Shown: one piece after another, positions 8,744-17,195 of the stretch
How the letters are laid out: every line of letters starts with the position of its first letter
Position numbering within the stretch: the first letter of the stretch is position 1
Assembly: GCF_027568395.1 (NCBI RefSeq)
Contig: NZ_JANKZL010000006.1
Location: 248,001-312,000 of the forward strand
DNA: 64,000 nt
Reading direction: 5' to 3'
DNA from: Aminobacter sp. HY435
GTDB taxonomy: Bacteria > Pseudomonadota > Alphaproteobacteria > Rhizobiales > Rhizobiaceae
The notes under the pieces: generated by a model
What the model was told of the DNA's origin: nothing
The model's input: only the letters and a program-made list of their open reading frames with translations
Database searches by the model: none
Program-made: the position numbers and the translations under genes

Positions 8744-10180
8744 TTACCTGCTGCCCTTGCCCTCGGGCCCGACATAGGCGATGCGCAGCATGTTGGTCGA
8801 CCCGGGCGTCCTCAGCGGCACGCCGGCCGTGATGATGACGCGGTCGCCTTCACCGGCAAAACCTTCGTGGAAGGCCAGGCGGCAGGCGCGATCGACCATG
8901 TCGTCGAGGTCGGCGGCATCGGGCGACACCACGCAATGCGTGCCCCACAGCAGCGACAGGCGACGCGCCGTGGCGAGGATCGGCGACAGCGCGATGATCG
9001 GCACCTGCGGCCGCTCGCGCGCGGCGCGCAGGCCGGTGGCGCCCGAGGCGGTGTAGGTGATGATCGCCGACAGCTTCAGCGTTTCGGCGATCTCGCGCGC
9101 CGCGAGCGAAATCGCGTCGGCGCCGGTCGCTTCCGGCTGCGAGCGCTGGGCGTTGATGATGCCCGGATAGGTCGGGTCCTTCTCGACCCGCTGGGCGATG
9201 CGGTCCATGGTTGCGACCGACTCGACCGGATACTGGCCAGCGGCCGATTCGGCCGACAGCATGATGGCGTCGGCGCCTTCGAACACGGCGGTCGCCACGT
9301 CGGAGACCTCGGCGCGGGTCGGCACGGGTGCTGTGATCATCGATTCCAGCATCTGGGTTGCGACCACGACCGGCTTGCCGGCGCGGCGCGCGGCGCGCGT
9401 GATCTGCTTCTGGATGCCAGGCACCGCCTCGATCGGCATTTCGACGCCGAGATCGCCTCGGGCGACCATCAGGGCATCGGACAGCTCGATGATTTCGGCA
9501 AGGCGTGCGACAGCCTGCGGCTTTTCGATCTTGGACAGCAAAAGCGCGCGGCCCTGCGCGATCTTGCGCGCTTCGGCCAGATCCTCGGGACGCTGGATGA
9601 ACGACAGCGCGACCCAGTCGACGCCGGTCTCGAGCACCGCGTCGAGGTCCCTGCGGTCCTTCTCGGTCAGCGCGCCGACCGGCAGGTCGGTGTCGGGCAG
9701 GCTGACGCCCTTCTTGTCGGAAATCTTGGTGCCGGCGACGACCTTGCAGACGATCGACTTGCCGTCGGTCTTGGTAGCCCTGAGCTCGAGCTTGCCGTCG
9801 TCGATCAGCAGGCGATGGCCTTCCTGCACCGACTTGAGGATCTCGGGATGCGGCAGGTGCACGCGGCTCGACGTGCCAAGCTCGGGATTGTCGTCGAGGG
9901 TGAAGGTCTGGCCGACCTTCAGCTCTTCGTTGCCGTTGGCGAACTTGCCGACGCGGAGCTTGGGGCCCTGCAGGTCGGCCAGGATGCCGATCGGACGCCC
10001 GACCGCTTCTTCGACGCTGCGGATACGGCCGACCAGGGTGCGCATCGACTCGTGGTCGGTGTGGCTCATATTGATGCGGAAGACGTCGGCGCCCGCATCG
10101 AAGAGCTTTCGGATCATCGCCTCGTCGTTGGAGGCGGGTCCGAGTGTTGCGAGTATCTTGACCTTCCGGCTGCGTCTCAT
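8744..10180 (-). CDS. pyk: pyruvate kinase
   Basis: Glycolytic enzyme transferring phosphate from phosphoenolpyruvate to ADP; 478 residues, normal for the bacterial form. Seen motifs: INMSH near the N-terminus (substrate loop), LLSKIEKPQAV with the catalytic Lys of the ExPK region, and ARGDLGVEMP of the metal/nucleotide site. The C-terminal allosteric domain is complete. It is the second gene of a pair: the upstream DUF1036 gene overlaps it by four bases (stop and start share ATGA), indicating translational coupling. Confidence 0.98.
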   Translation of the reverse strand: MRRSRKVKILATLGPASNDEAMIRKLFDAGADVFRINMSHTDHESMRTLVGRIRSVEEAVGRPIGILADLQGPKLRVGKFANGNEELKVGQTFTLDDNPELGTSSRVHLPHPEILKSVQEGHRLLIDDGKLELRATKTDGKSIVCKVVAGTKISDKKGVSLPDTDLPVGALTEKDRRDLDAVLETGVDWVALSFIQRPEDLAEARKIAQGRALLLSKIEKPQAVARLAEIIELSDALMVARGDLGVEMPIEAVPGIQKQITRAARRAGKPVVVATQMLESMITAPVPTRAEVSDVATAVFEGADAIMLSAESAAGQYPVESVATMDRIAQRVEKDPTYPGIINAQRSQPEATGADAISLAAREIAETLKLSAIITYTASGATGLRAARERPQVPIIALSPILATARRLSLLWGTHCVVSPDAADLDDMVDRACRLAFHEGFAGEGDRVIITAGVPLRTPGSTNMLRIAYVGPEGKGSR

Positions 10181-10695
10181 TGACCGTTCGTTCCCGAGGC
10201 GGCTGTGGCGCCGCCCGTTGCGGGCTCGTCGGTGAGCTGGACCATCCAGTTCGCCTGTTCGCCCGTGTCGTATTCCTGGAAGCCGGCGCGCTGAAATCCG
10301 CGCGCTACGCAGTCGGTGACGCCGGCGATCTTGAACTCTTTTTCAGCCACGCACATGGTGATCGGGCCATCCCAGCGGCCGCCGCGCTCGGCATCTTCCG
10401 CATAGAGATAATAAAACCTCGATGACAGCGGCCCTTCGATCAGCGTCTTGCAGGTCGAGCCTTCTATGTGCCACCAGCCTTCGGTGATCCAGCCGGCCTT
10501 GGCGCGGTAGCCAATGCCGACTCCGACAAGGCTCTGGGTCGCATTGCAGACCCTGAAGTCGGCCCTTGCGGGCGTCGCCGCGACGGCTGCAAGTAGCGGA
10601 ACCGAGAGAAACAGAACAACCGTTGCGAAGGCTGAGCGTATGCGCGGCCCTCCTCCGAGTCCCATTTCAAAGCCCCTCTTCGACGTGTTCTGCAT
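10177..10695 (-). CDS. DUF1036 exported protein
   Basis: Secreted protein of about 172 residues with a signal peptide (SAFATVVLFLSVPLLAAVAA, then ATPARA-D). The mature part starts DFRVCNATQS and belongs to the DUF1036 family, which has two pairs of conserved cysteines; CNAT, CKTL, CVAEK and DCVARG are visible. The function is unknown. AAGGGG precedes the ATG at 10695; an internal ATG 33 bases later is a second possibility. It is coupled to pyk by a 4-bp overlap, an arrangement I recognise from other rhizobia, but no metabolic link can be read from it. Confidence 0.82.
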   Translation of the reverse strand: MQNTSKRGFEMGLGGGPRIRSAFATVVLFLSVPLLAAVAATPARADFRVCNATQSLVGVGIGYRAKAGWITEGWWHIEGSTCKTLIEGPLSSRFYYLYAEDAERGGRWDGPITMCVAEKEFKIAGVTDCVARGFQRAGFQEYDTGEQANWMVQLTDEPATGGATAASGTNGQ

Positions 10696-10908
10696 TTTCA
10701 GGTGCCCCTTTTCGGCAATGTCCACGCGCATGTCAACGCGCGGTGCGGCGCTTATCCAATCGATTTAGATGCGCGCGGCCGGCGTGATTTGCTGCCCACT
10801 CTGGCATATTCGAAAAAAGGTTGGCAAAACAACGGCGTTAGCACATATCCCCACATCAGCGACGGCCACGGCGCCGCGTCGACCCCAGCGAAGGACAAAT
10901 TGCCGCCG

Positions 10909-11706
10909 ATGACGCGAACCGCTGTTTTTGCTCCCTTCGAGATCATCGAAGGCGACCGCAAGCGAGGCATCGTGCTGCTTTGCGACCACGCCCGACGCGA
11001 ACTCCCCGAGGAATACGGCGATCTCGGCTTGCCGCCGGCCGAATTCGACCGCCACATCGCCTATGACATCGGCGCCGAGCAGGTGACGCGCAAGCTGGCC
11101 GCCATCATGGGCCTGCCGGCGGTCCTGGCGAACTTTTCGCGCCTGCTGATCGACCCCAACCGCGGCGAGGACGACCCGACCCTGATCCGCCAACTCTATG
11201 ACGGCTCGGTCATTCCCGGCAACTATCCGATGTCGCAGGACGAGCGCGAACGCCGGCTCGAAAAATTCTACCGGCCCTATCACGACGCGGTTGGCGCCAT
11301 GATTTCCTCTGTTCACAAGCAGTCGGCCAGTTCGCCCCTGATCCTGTCGATCCACTCCTTCACCCCTGTCATGCAGGGACGCTCCCGGCCATGGCATGCC
11401 GGCGTGCTCTGGGACATGGACCATCGCGCCGCCTGGCCGCTGATCGAATTGCTGGCCACCGATCCCGAACTCGTCGTCGGCGACAACGAACCCTACGATG
11501 GCGCCTTGCGCGGCGACACCATGTTCAAGCACTGCATCGTCAACGGCTTTGCCCATGCCTTGCTCGAGATTCGCCAGGACCTCATTGGCGACGACGCCGG
11601 GACGACAGCCTGGGCTCAGCGGCTGGCTCCAATCGTTGACGCCATCGACCGGCGCCCCGATATACATGAGGTCAGGCAATTCGGCTCGCGCACCGGGCCG
11701 CCGTGA
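10909..11706 (+). CDS. N-formylglutamate amidohydrolase family protein
   Basis: Member of the N-formylglutamate amidohydrolase (HutG/FGase) superfamily, 265 residues. Diagnostic segments are LLCDHARRELPEEYG near the N-terminus, the SRLLIDPNRG motif, LSIHSFTPVM in the middle and GVLWDMD later. In the characterised family the enzyme hydrolyses N-formylglutamate in histidine degradation, but no other hut gene is nearby, so the substrate may be another N-acyl amino acid. The start at MTRTAVFAPFEIIEG is chosen for conservation. The stop overlaps the next start (TGATG). Confidence 0.9.
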   Translation: MTRTAVFAPFEIIEGDRKRGIVLLCDHARRELPEEYGDLGLPPAEFDRHIAYDIGAEQVTRKLAAIMGLPAVLANFSRLLIDPNRGEDDPTLIRQLYDGSVIPGNYPMSQDERERRLEKFYRPYHDAVGAMISSVHKQSASSPLILSIHSFTPVMQGRSRPWHAGVLWDMDHRAAWPLIELLATDPELVVGDNEPYDGALRGDTMFKHCIVNGFAHALLEIRQDLIGDDAGTTAWAQRLAPIVDAIDRRPDIHEVRQFGSRTGPP

Positions 11707-12026
11707 TGGAGATGAAAATGGCCGAACTCACCGAGGCGCAGCAGCGCGAATTCGAGGCGGCCGCGTTTCGCCGTCTGCTGGAGCACCTGCGCGAACGCAG
11801 CGACGTGCAGAACATCGACATGATGGGGCTCGCCGGCTTTTGCCGCAACTGCCTGTCCAACTGGTATCGCGACGCCGCCGACGCCGCCGGCGTGGAGCTG
11901 TCCAAGGAAGCAGCGCGAGAGATCGTCTACGGCATGCCCTATGCGGAATGGCAGGCGAAACACCAGCGCGAAGCGACCGACGCCCAGAAGGCTGCCTTCG
12001 AGGCCAACCGCCCGAAGGATCATTGA
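11706..12026 (+). CDS. DUF1244 family protein
   Basis: Protein of 106 residues in the DUF1244 family, found widely in alphaproteobacteria and of unknown function. Typical parts are FRRLLEHLRERSDVQNIDMM, GFCRNCLSNWYRDAA with a CxxC pair and VYGMPYAEWQAKHQ. Starts at 11703 (GTG), 11706 and later ATGs are all in frame; 11706 is preferred because TGATG couples it to the amidohydrolase stop. The two genes form a likely operon, divergent from DUF1036-pyk. Confidence 0.85.
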   Translation: MEMKMAELTEAQQREFEAAAFRRLLEHLRERSDVQNIDMMGLAGFCRNCLSNWYRDAADAAGVELSKEAAREIVYGMPYAEWQAKHQREATDAQKAAFEANRPKDH

Positions 12027-12132
12027 ATCTGCGGCGCAGTGTCAGCTGCGCCGTCGCGTCCCCTTGACCCTCCCTGCTGCATAAGGCATCGAACCGCCGA
12101 AATCACCTTGGCGCGCCCGAGTCGCGTCAATC

Positions 12133-12154
12133 CCCAGTCACATGCCCAGTCACA
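12133..12154 (+). repeat. tandem 10-bp direct repeat in the gapR leader
   Basis: CCCAGTCACA occurs twice with a 12-base period (12133-12142 and 12145-12154), ending 15 bases before the gapR start codon. It could be a binding site or a chance duplication. Nothing else supports a role. Confidence 0.4.
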
Positions 12155-12169
12155 GATGCGGAGTGCCCC

Positions 12170-12430
12170 ATGGCCGACGAAATCACCGAGACCAGCCAGA
12201 CTGTTGCCGCAGGCCAGTTGCGCGCCTTCATCGAGCGCATCGAGCGCCTTGAGGAAGAAAAGAAGACCATTTCCGACGACATCAAGGACGTCTACGCCGA
12301 AGCCAAGGGTACAGGCTTCGACACCAAGGCGCTACGCACCCTGATCCGCCTGCGCAAGCAGGACCAGGCCGAGCGCGACGAGGCAGAGGCGATCCTCGAC
12401 CTCTACAAGGCCGCCCTCGGCATGACCTGA
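12170..12430 (+). CDS. gapR: GapR family DNA-binding protein (DUF2312)
   Basis: Nucleoid-associated protein of 86 residues, the DUF2312 family. In Caulobacter its homologue GapR binds overtwisted AT-rich DNA ahead of replication forks and assists topoisomerases. Family features are [20 protein letters not shown] followed by [16 protein letters not shown] and [15 protein letters not shown], giving two long helices of a tetrameric ring. Length is normal. It is followed by a clear intrinsic terminator and so is the last gene of its transcript. Confidence 0.92.
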   Translation: MADEITETSQTVAAGQLRAFIERIERLEEEKKTISDDIKDVYAEAKGTGFDTKALRTLIRLRKQDQAERDEAEAILDLYKAALGMT

Positions 12431-12454
12431 GATCGTTTCGATCGCCCATGTAAG

Positions 12455-12480
12455 ACGCCGGCAGCGATGCCGGCGTTTTC
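12455..12480 (+). terminator. intrinsic terminator after gapR
   Basis: ACGCCGGCA (12455-12463) pairs perfectly with TGCCGGCGT (12468-12476) around a GCGA loop, followed by TTT. It lies about 25 bp beyond the gapR stop. Confidence 0.8.
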
Positions 12481-12703
12481 ATTTGTGCCGGCGTCCGAGG
12501 CCTCAGGCATTCTCCAGCCGGACCGGCCCGGTCTGCGGCGCGTCAGGGCCAGCTCGCGGCCCCGAGGCGCAAACGATGTTCCATGACGCTCGGCTTGGGG
12601 GGCAGCCAGGAGCGAAATATCAAGCGTTCATGGCAAACAAAAACCGAACTCAATGCAAGCGATGGATGGTACATGCTCTCGCATCGCGCTCAAGGCGATG
12701 TTG

Positions 12704-14161
12704 CTAGGCCACCGCCATTTCGGCCTCGCGCGGGAAGAAGATGGCCCGGGCCGGATCGAAGTCGTAATGACCTTCGTAGCGCGGCGCATCGCCAGCCAGC
12801 TGCGCCACCGAAGCCAGGATGAAGGCGATCTTCTCCTCGCACAGCAGCACGCTGAAATTAAGCCTGACGAAGCCGGGCTTCTTCATTTCTTCGCCGGCCT
12901 TGATCGCCGCGCGCATGGCTTCCGATTCCTCGGCGTCGATGCCGAGCAGGCGATGGACATAGGGTCCGGCACAGGCACAGCCGCCGCGCGCCTGGATGCC
13001 GAAGCGGTCGCTCAGCATGCGGGTGACGAGTTGCTGGTGGACGTAGCCGCCCTTGCCGTCCCTGACCCGGAACGAGAAGATCGGTAGCCGCGCCACGTCG
13101 GGCGAACCCAGCAATTCCAGCCGGTCGACGCCGCGCCAGGCAGCCAGCGCCCGGCGAGTGAGTTCGGCATTGCGCGCCTGCATTGCCTCGACACCCAGCG
13201 CATCCTTGACCAGGAAGGCGAGCGCGGCGCGGATGTCACCGACGACGTTGGGCGTGCCGGCTTCCTCGCGCGCCTCGATGTTGTCGCTGTAGTCGTGGGC
13301 GGTGGGCGAGACGAACTTGACCGTGCCGCCGCCCGGCCAGGACGGCTTGACGGTGACAACCGCATCGCGGCGGACGATCAGCACGCCCGAGGCGCCCGGG
13401 CCACCGATGAACTTGTGCGGCGAGACGACGAGCGCGTCGATCTCGACGCCGTCGGCAGGCGTCATGGCGACCGGCAGGTAGGGCCCGGCGCCGGCATAGT
13501 CCCAGACGGCCTTGGCGCCTGCGGCCTTGATGCGACGGGTGACAGCGGCGACATCGGTGATGTTGCCGGTGACGTTGGACGCAGCCGAGAAGGCACACAC
13601 CGTGAGATCCGCCGGCACGGCGAGCGCTGTATCGAGTGCCGCGAGATCGGGGCCGCCGTCAGCGCATTCGGCGATCTCGACCACCTCGGCGCCGCTCTCG
13701 CGCCAGGGCAGGATATTGGAGTGATGCTCGTAGGGGCCGATGATGACGCGGACGCGCTTGCCCGCGGCGACACCGTCGGCAACGCCGAGCAGCTTGACCA
13801 GACGGTTGAGGCCGGCCGTGGCGCCCGAGCCGGCGAAGATCACCGCATGATCCCCGGTCGCGCCGCAGCAGCCGGCGATCGCGGCCCGCGCCTCGCGGCG
13901 CAGCCGGGTCATGAAGCCGCCACAGTAGGACGCCTCTGTGTGGCTGTTGGCGTAGTAGGGAAGAACCTCGTCGAGGATGAAACGTTCGATCTGCATCAAC
14001 GCGCGGCCGGAGGCGACATAGTCGGCATAGACAAGCGCCTTCGCGCCGAACGGGCCTTCGATCCGGGCGCTCTGGCCAACCAGCCCGGCCTGCAGCGCGG
14101 CAACCGTGTCGCCGTCGAGGCTCAGCCTGAAACCCTGCAGCAAACCGGCGGTGGCGTTCAT
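12704..14161 (-). CDS. class V aminotransferase / cysteine desulfurase-like PLP enzyme
   Basis: PLP enzyme of fold type I, 485 residues. The pyridoxal Lys lies in VSPHKFIGGPGASG, preceded by VWDYAGAGPY with the Asp that contacts the PLP ring nitrogen. Near the C-terminus RGGCACAGPY places cysteines where NifS/SufS enzymes carry the catalytic Cys. It resembles the cysteine desulfurase-like group of class V aminotransferases rather than IscS or SufS themselves. AGAGGAG lies seven bases before the ATG at 14161, supporting this start over 14194. It is divergent from an Lrp/AsnC regulator that resembles cysteine-responsive DecR, suggesting cysteine as substrate (inference). Confidence 0.85.
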   Translation of the reverse strand: MNATAGLLQGFRLSLDGDTVAALQAGLVGQSARIEGPFGAKALVYADYVASGRALMQIERFILDEVLPYYANSHTEASYCGGFMTRLRREARAAIAGCCGATGDHAVIFAGSGATAGLNRLVKLLGVADGVAAGKRVRVIIGPYEHHSNILPWRESGAEVVEIAECADGGPDLAALDTALAVPADLTVCAFSAASNVTGNITDVAAVTRRIKAAGAKAVWDYAGAGPYLPVAMTPADGVEIDALVVSPHKFIGGPGASGVLIVRRDAVVTVKPSWPGGGTVKFVSPTAHDYSDNIEAREEAGTPNVVGDIRAALAFLVKDALGVEAMQARNAELTRRALAAWRGVDRLELLGSPDVARLPIFSFRVRDGKGGYVHQQLVTRMLSDRFGIQARGGCACAGPYVHRLLGIDAEESEAMRAAIKAGEEMKKPGFVRLNFSVLLCEEKIAFILASVAQLAGDAPRYEGHYDFDPARAIFFPREAEMAVA

Positions 14162-14227
14162 GTTCGCGCTCCTCTGACTGCGAAACTCTTCCAAATCGGA
14201 ATGAGCGAGGAGTCTAATCGTTATTCA

Positions 14228-14253
14228 GCGAAGAAACTTCATCGTTTTCTCGC
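14228..14253. promoter_or_regulatory. imperfect palindrome, candidate operator of the Lrp regulator
   Basis: GCGAAGAAAC (14228-14237) and GTTTTCTCGC (14244-14253) match in 8 of 10 positions as an inverted repeat with a 6-base centre. It sits in the 128-bp gap between the divergent aminotransferase and Lrp genes, 37 bases before the regulator's ATG. Location and A/T-rich arms fit an Lrp-family site. Confidence 0.45.
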
Positions 14254-14289
14254 GACAGACCGCCAGATTTGTGTCATTTGATCGCCAAG

Positions 14290-14760
14290 ATGGAAAAGAT
14301 AGATGAAATTGATCGCAAGATCCTGTCATGCCTGCAGAAGGACGGCTCGATCTCGCAGCGTGATTTGGCCGAACGTGTCGGACTGTCGCAGAACGCCTGC
14401 TGGCGGCGGCTGCAGCGGCTGAACACCACCGGCCTGATCCGCGGGACTCACGCCGACATCGACATGGCCGCCCTCGGCTACGACCTGACCGTCTTCGTCA
14501 TGATCCGGACACGCCACCATTCCAAGGAATGGGCCGACGATTTCCGCAAGCATGTCGATCGCCTTCCCGAAGTGATCGACTTCTACCGCATCGGCGGCGA
14601 CTGGGACTATCTGATCAAGGTGGTGGCCCGGGGTATGTCCGGCTACGATGCCTTCTACCAGAAACTCATCACCAATTTCGACCTGGCGACGGTGACCGGC
14701 TTCTTCTCGATGGAGGCGATCATCGACAACCGCGCCGCCGACCTGAACCGTCTGAAGTAG
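14290..14760 (+). CDS. Lrp/AsnC family regulator, DecR-like
   Basis: Transcription regulator of 156 residues. The N-terminal HTH reads ISQRDLAERVGLSQNACWRR (about 21-40) and the C-terminal RAM domain contains FVMIRTRHHSKEWADDF and FYRIGGDWDYLIKV. Those two segments closely resemble E. coli DecR (YbaO), which senses cysteine and activates a divergent cysteine-catabolic gene. Here the divergent gene encodes a cysteine desulfurase-like enzyme, so a role in cysteine response is plausible. The ATG at 14290 fits the family N-terminus (MEKIDEIDRKIL); seven residues upstream would be extra. Confidence 0.9.
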   Translation: MEKIDEIDRKILSCLQKDGSISQRDLAERVGLSQNACWRRLQRLNTTGLIRGTHADIDMAALGYDLTVFVMIRTRHHSKEWADDFRKHVDRLPEVIDFYRIGGDWDYLIKVVARGMSGYDAFYQKLITNFDLATVTGFFSMEAIIDNRAADLNRLK

Positions 14761-14906
14761 CCCAGGCGCCCAATCGTTCACGGTATTGGCAGGTGAAGCG
14801 TTCGTCCGACTTGTAAAGACGATCCGGATGATGCCCTATTTACCTGCTAGAATGGCATGGAGCGCGAGCCGCGGGGCGGTTCGTTGCGAAGGTGAAGAGG
14901 TCGGGC

Positions 14907-15260
14907 ATGAGCAGTGCGGGACAATTCCACCCTTCAGGCAATACCGGAATCGGACAAGGCGGCCTGGCGGCGTTCTTCTCGCGCCGCTGGCACGGCGAGG
15001 TGCCGCTCAGCCAGCTGTTCTGGTGGGACATGGTGGTGATCGGCAGCATCATCAACGTCGCCACCACGATCATCGCGCTGTTGATCCTGGCGGCGAAGAT
15101 GTCGGCCCTGCTGGCCGTCGCCGTGCATCTGGTGCCGCTGCCCTATAATCTGTTTCTCTATGGCAGCGTGTTGCGCACGGCCGACCTGACCGAGAGCCCC
15201 AACGCCAACGCGATGAAGGTGGGCGCCACGATCTGGATCATTCTCGCAAGCCTGCTTTAG
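14907..15260 (+). CDS. small integral membrane protein, unknown function
   Basis: Protein of 117 residues not assigned to a family by eye. After a Gly-rich N-terminus and AAFFSRRWHGEVPLSQLFWW come about three hydrophobic helices (VVIGSIINVATTIIALLILA, then SALLAVAVHLVPLPYNLFLY, and ATIWIILASLL at the end). The ATG at 14907 is preferred over an in-frame GTG at 14892; AGAGG precedes it. Its stop codon overlaps that of the converging msrB gene (15257-15260). Confidence 0.7.
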   Translation: MSSAGQFHPSGNTGIGQGGLAAFFSRRWHGEVPLSQLFWWDMVVIGSIINVATTIIALLILAAKMSALLAVAVHLVPLPYNLFLYGSVLRTADLTESPNANAMKVGATIWIILASLL

Positions 15261-15658
15261 GCCGGCTTGAAGTTCAGCGCCACGCCATTGATGCAATAGC
15301 GCAGGCCGGTGGGCGGCGGACCGTCAGGGAAGACGTGGCCGAGATGGCTGCCGCAACGCGAGCAATGGCACTCCGTCCGCACCATGCCGTAGCTGCGGTC
15401 GACGGTGGTTTCGACCGAACCTTCGACCGGATCGTTGAAGCTCGGCCAGCCGGTGCCGCTTTCGAACTTCAGCTTGGCCTCGAACAGGGGCTGGTCGCAG
15501 CCGGCGCAGGTGAAGGTGCCGGCGCGCTTTTCGTGGAGCAGCGCGCAGCTGCCCGGCCGCTCGGTGCCGTGGTGGCGCATCACCTGGTATTGCTCGGGCG
15601 TCAGCATCTGGCGCCATTCGGCGTCGGTGCGGGTGACAGGGTAGGTCTTGGCGTCCAT
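15257..15658 (-). CDS. msrB: peptide-methionine (R)-S-oxide reductase
   Basis: MsrB repairs methionine-R-sulfoxide in proteins. With the ATG at 15658 it has 133 residues. Zinc ligands are visible as CAGC (Cys51, Cys54) and CSRC (Cys99, Cys102), and the catalytic cysteine is Cys122 in RYCINGVAL. The substrate-binding GTGWPSF and HLGHVFPDGP segments are intact. GGGAGA supports the chosen start; in-frame ATGs upstream at 15688 and 15739 would add unconserved residues. It could be co-transcribed with the VWA gene upstream (115 bp). Confidence 0.95.
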   Translation of the reverse strand: MDAKTYPVTRTDAEWRQMLTPEQYQVMRHHGTERPGSCALLHEKRAGTFTCAGCDQPLFEAKLKFESGTGWPSFNDPVEGSVETTVDRSYGMVRTECHCSRCGSHLGHVFPDGPPPTGLRYCINGVALNFKPA

Positions 15659-15773
15659 TCTGGGGTCTCCCGGACTTTTCTGGTCCATCGTGGTCTTCGC
15701 ACAGATAGTTACGAGAGGCGCCGCCTGACAGGGCATCACTTCATGGTGAGCCAGTACGGCGCCGCGCCTTGAG

Positions 15774-16964
15774 TTAGTGCTTCCGCGACAGCTGCCTGGT
15801 TGCTGCCTCGAGCCCGGCCAGCGTCAGCGGGTACATGCGGTTGGCGAAAATCTCCGAAATCATTTTGATCGAGCTGGTGTAGCCCCAGTGCTTTTCCTGC
15901 GTCGGGTTGAGCCAGACGGCGTTAGGCCACTGTTCGAGCAGGCGGCGCAGCCAAACCGCACCCGGTTCGGGGTTCCAGTGCTCGACCGAACCGCCGGCAT
16001 AGGCGATCTCGTAGGGGCTCATCGAGGCATCGCCGACAAAGATCACCTTGTAGTCGTGGCCGTATTTGTGGAGCACGTCGAGCGTCGCGATGACCTCGGC
16101 ATGACGGCGGCGGTTGTCCTTCCACACGCCTTCATAGAGGCAGTTGTGGAAGTAGAAATATTCGAGCTGGCGGAACTCGACGCGCGCCGCCGAGAACAGC
16201 TCCTCCACCACCTTGATGTGGTCGTCCATCGAGCCGCCGACGTCGAAGAACATCAGGAGCTTCACCGCATTGCGCCGCTCGGGCCGTGTCTTGACGTCGA
16301 GATAGCCATGGTCGGCGGTGGCGTGGATGGTGCCGGGAAGGTCCAGCTCTTCCTCGGCGCCCTCGCGCACCCAGCGGCGCAGGCGCTTGAGCGCCACCTT
16401 GATGTTGCGCGTGCCGAGCTCGACGGAGTCGTCGAAATTCTTGAACTCGCGCTTGTCCCAGACTTTTACCGCGCGGCGATGGCGGCTCGTCTCCTGGCCG
16501 ATGCGCACGCCCTCGGGATTGTAGCCATAGGCGCCGAAGGGCGAGGTGCCAGCGGTGCCGATCCACTTGGAGCCGCCCTGGTGGCGGCCCTTCTGCTCCT
16601 CCAACCGCTGCCTGAGCGTTTCCATCAGCTTTTCGAAGCCGCCGAGCGACTCGACCAGTTTTTTCTCCTCATCGCTGAGGGTCTTTTCGGCAAGCCGGCG
16701 CAGCCACTCCTCGGGGATGTTGGCGACGTCGACGCCGCCCTCGCCGGAGATCGCCTCGACGCCCTTGAAGTAGCGGGAGAAAACCTGGTCGAACCGGTCG
16801 ATGTGGCGCTCGTCCTTCACCAGCGCTGCACGGGCGAGATAATAAAAGCCCTCGACGTCATAGCTGACGAGATCGGCGTCGAGCCCTTCGAGGAGGGTCA
16901 AATATTCGCGCAGCGACACCGGAACCTTGGCCGCCTTGAGTTCGAGAAAGAAGGGTATGAACAT
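15774..16964 (-). CDS. CoxE-type VWA domain protein
   Basis: Protein of 396 residues with an N-terminal helical domain (MFIPFFLELKAAKVPVSLRE) and a C-terminal von Willebrand A fold typical of the CoxE family, which in CO-dehydrogenase clusters works with a MoxR-type AAA ATPase to insert metal cofactors. The MIDAS strand is FFDVGGSMDDH, i.e. DxGxS instead of the usual DxSxS. No cox structural genes are near, but a MoxR ATPase lies 2.1 kb upstream on the same strand, so the pair is probably a chaperone set for an unknown client. The start has no competitor nearby. Confidence 0.9.
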   Translation of the reverse strand: MFIPFFLELKAAKVPVSLREYLTLLEGLDADLVSYDVEGFYYLARAALVKDERHIDRFDQVFSRYFKGVEAISGEGGVDVANIPEEWLRRLAEKTLSDEEKKLVESLGGFEKLMETLRQRLEEQKGRHQGGSKWIGTAGTSPFGAYGYNPEGVRIGQETSRHRRAVKVWDKREFKNFDDSVELGTRNIKVALKRLRRWVREGAEEELDLPGTIHATADHGYLDVKTRPERRNAVKLLMFFDVGGSMDDHIKVVEELFSAARVEFRQLEYFYFHNCLYEGVWKDNRRRHAEVIATLDVLHKYGHDYKVIFVGDASMSPYEIAYAGGSVEHWNPEPGAVWLRRLLEQWPNAVWLNPTQEKHWGYTSSIKMISEIFANRMYPLTLAGLEAATRQLSRKH

Positions 16965-17195
16965 GCGGGCACTGTGCTTTCATGCGGGCCAGCAGGCAAG
17001 CCCGGCCAACGATGCCGCGTCCACGTGGCATCCAGCCGTGGGGAGCAGCTTTTCGGCACGCTTGCAACACTTGAAGTCTATTAAAGTAAAAATCGGATTC
17101 AGTCTTTTTTGGTAATTTCCCGTTAGCAATTGCCGTCAATGGGCAAACGGGGGCAAGTCTGCCTCCGATCCGAATTGTCTAGCGTACGGGTTCCA

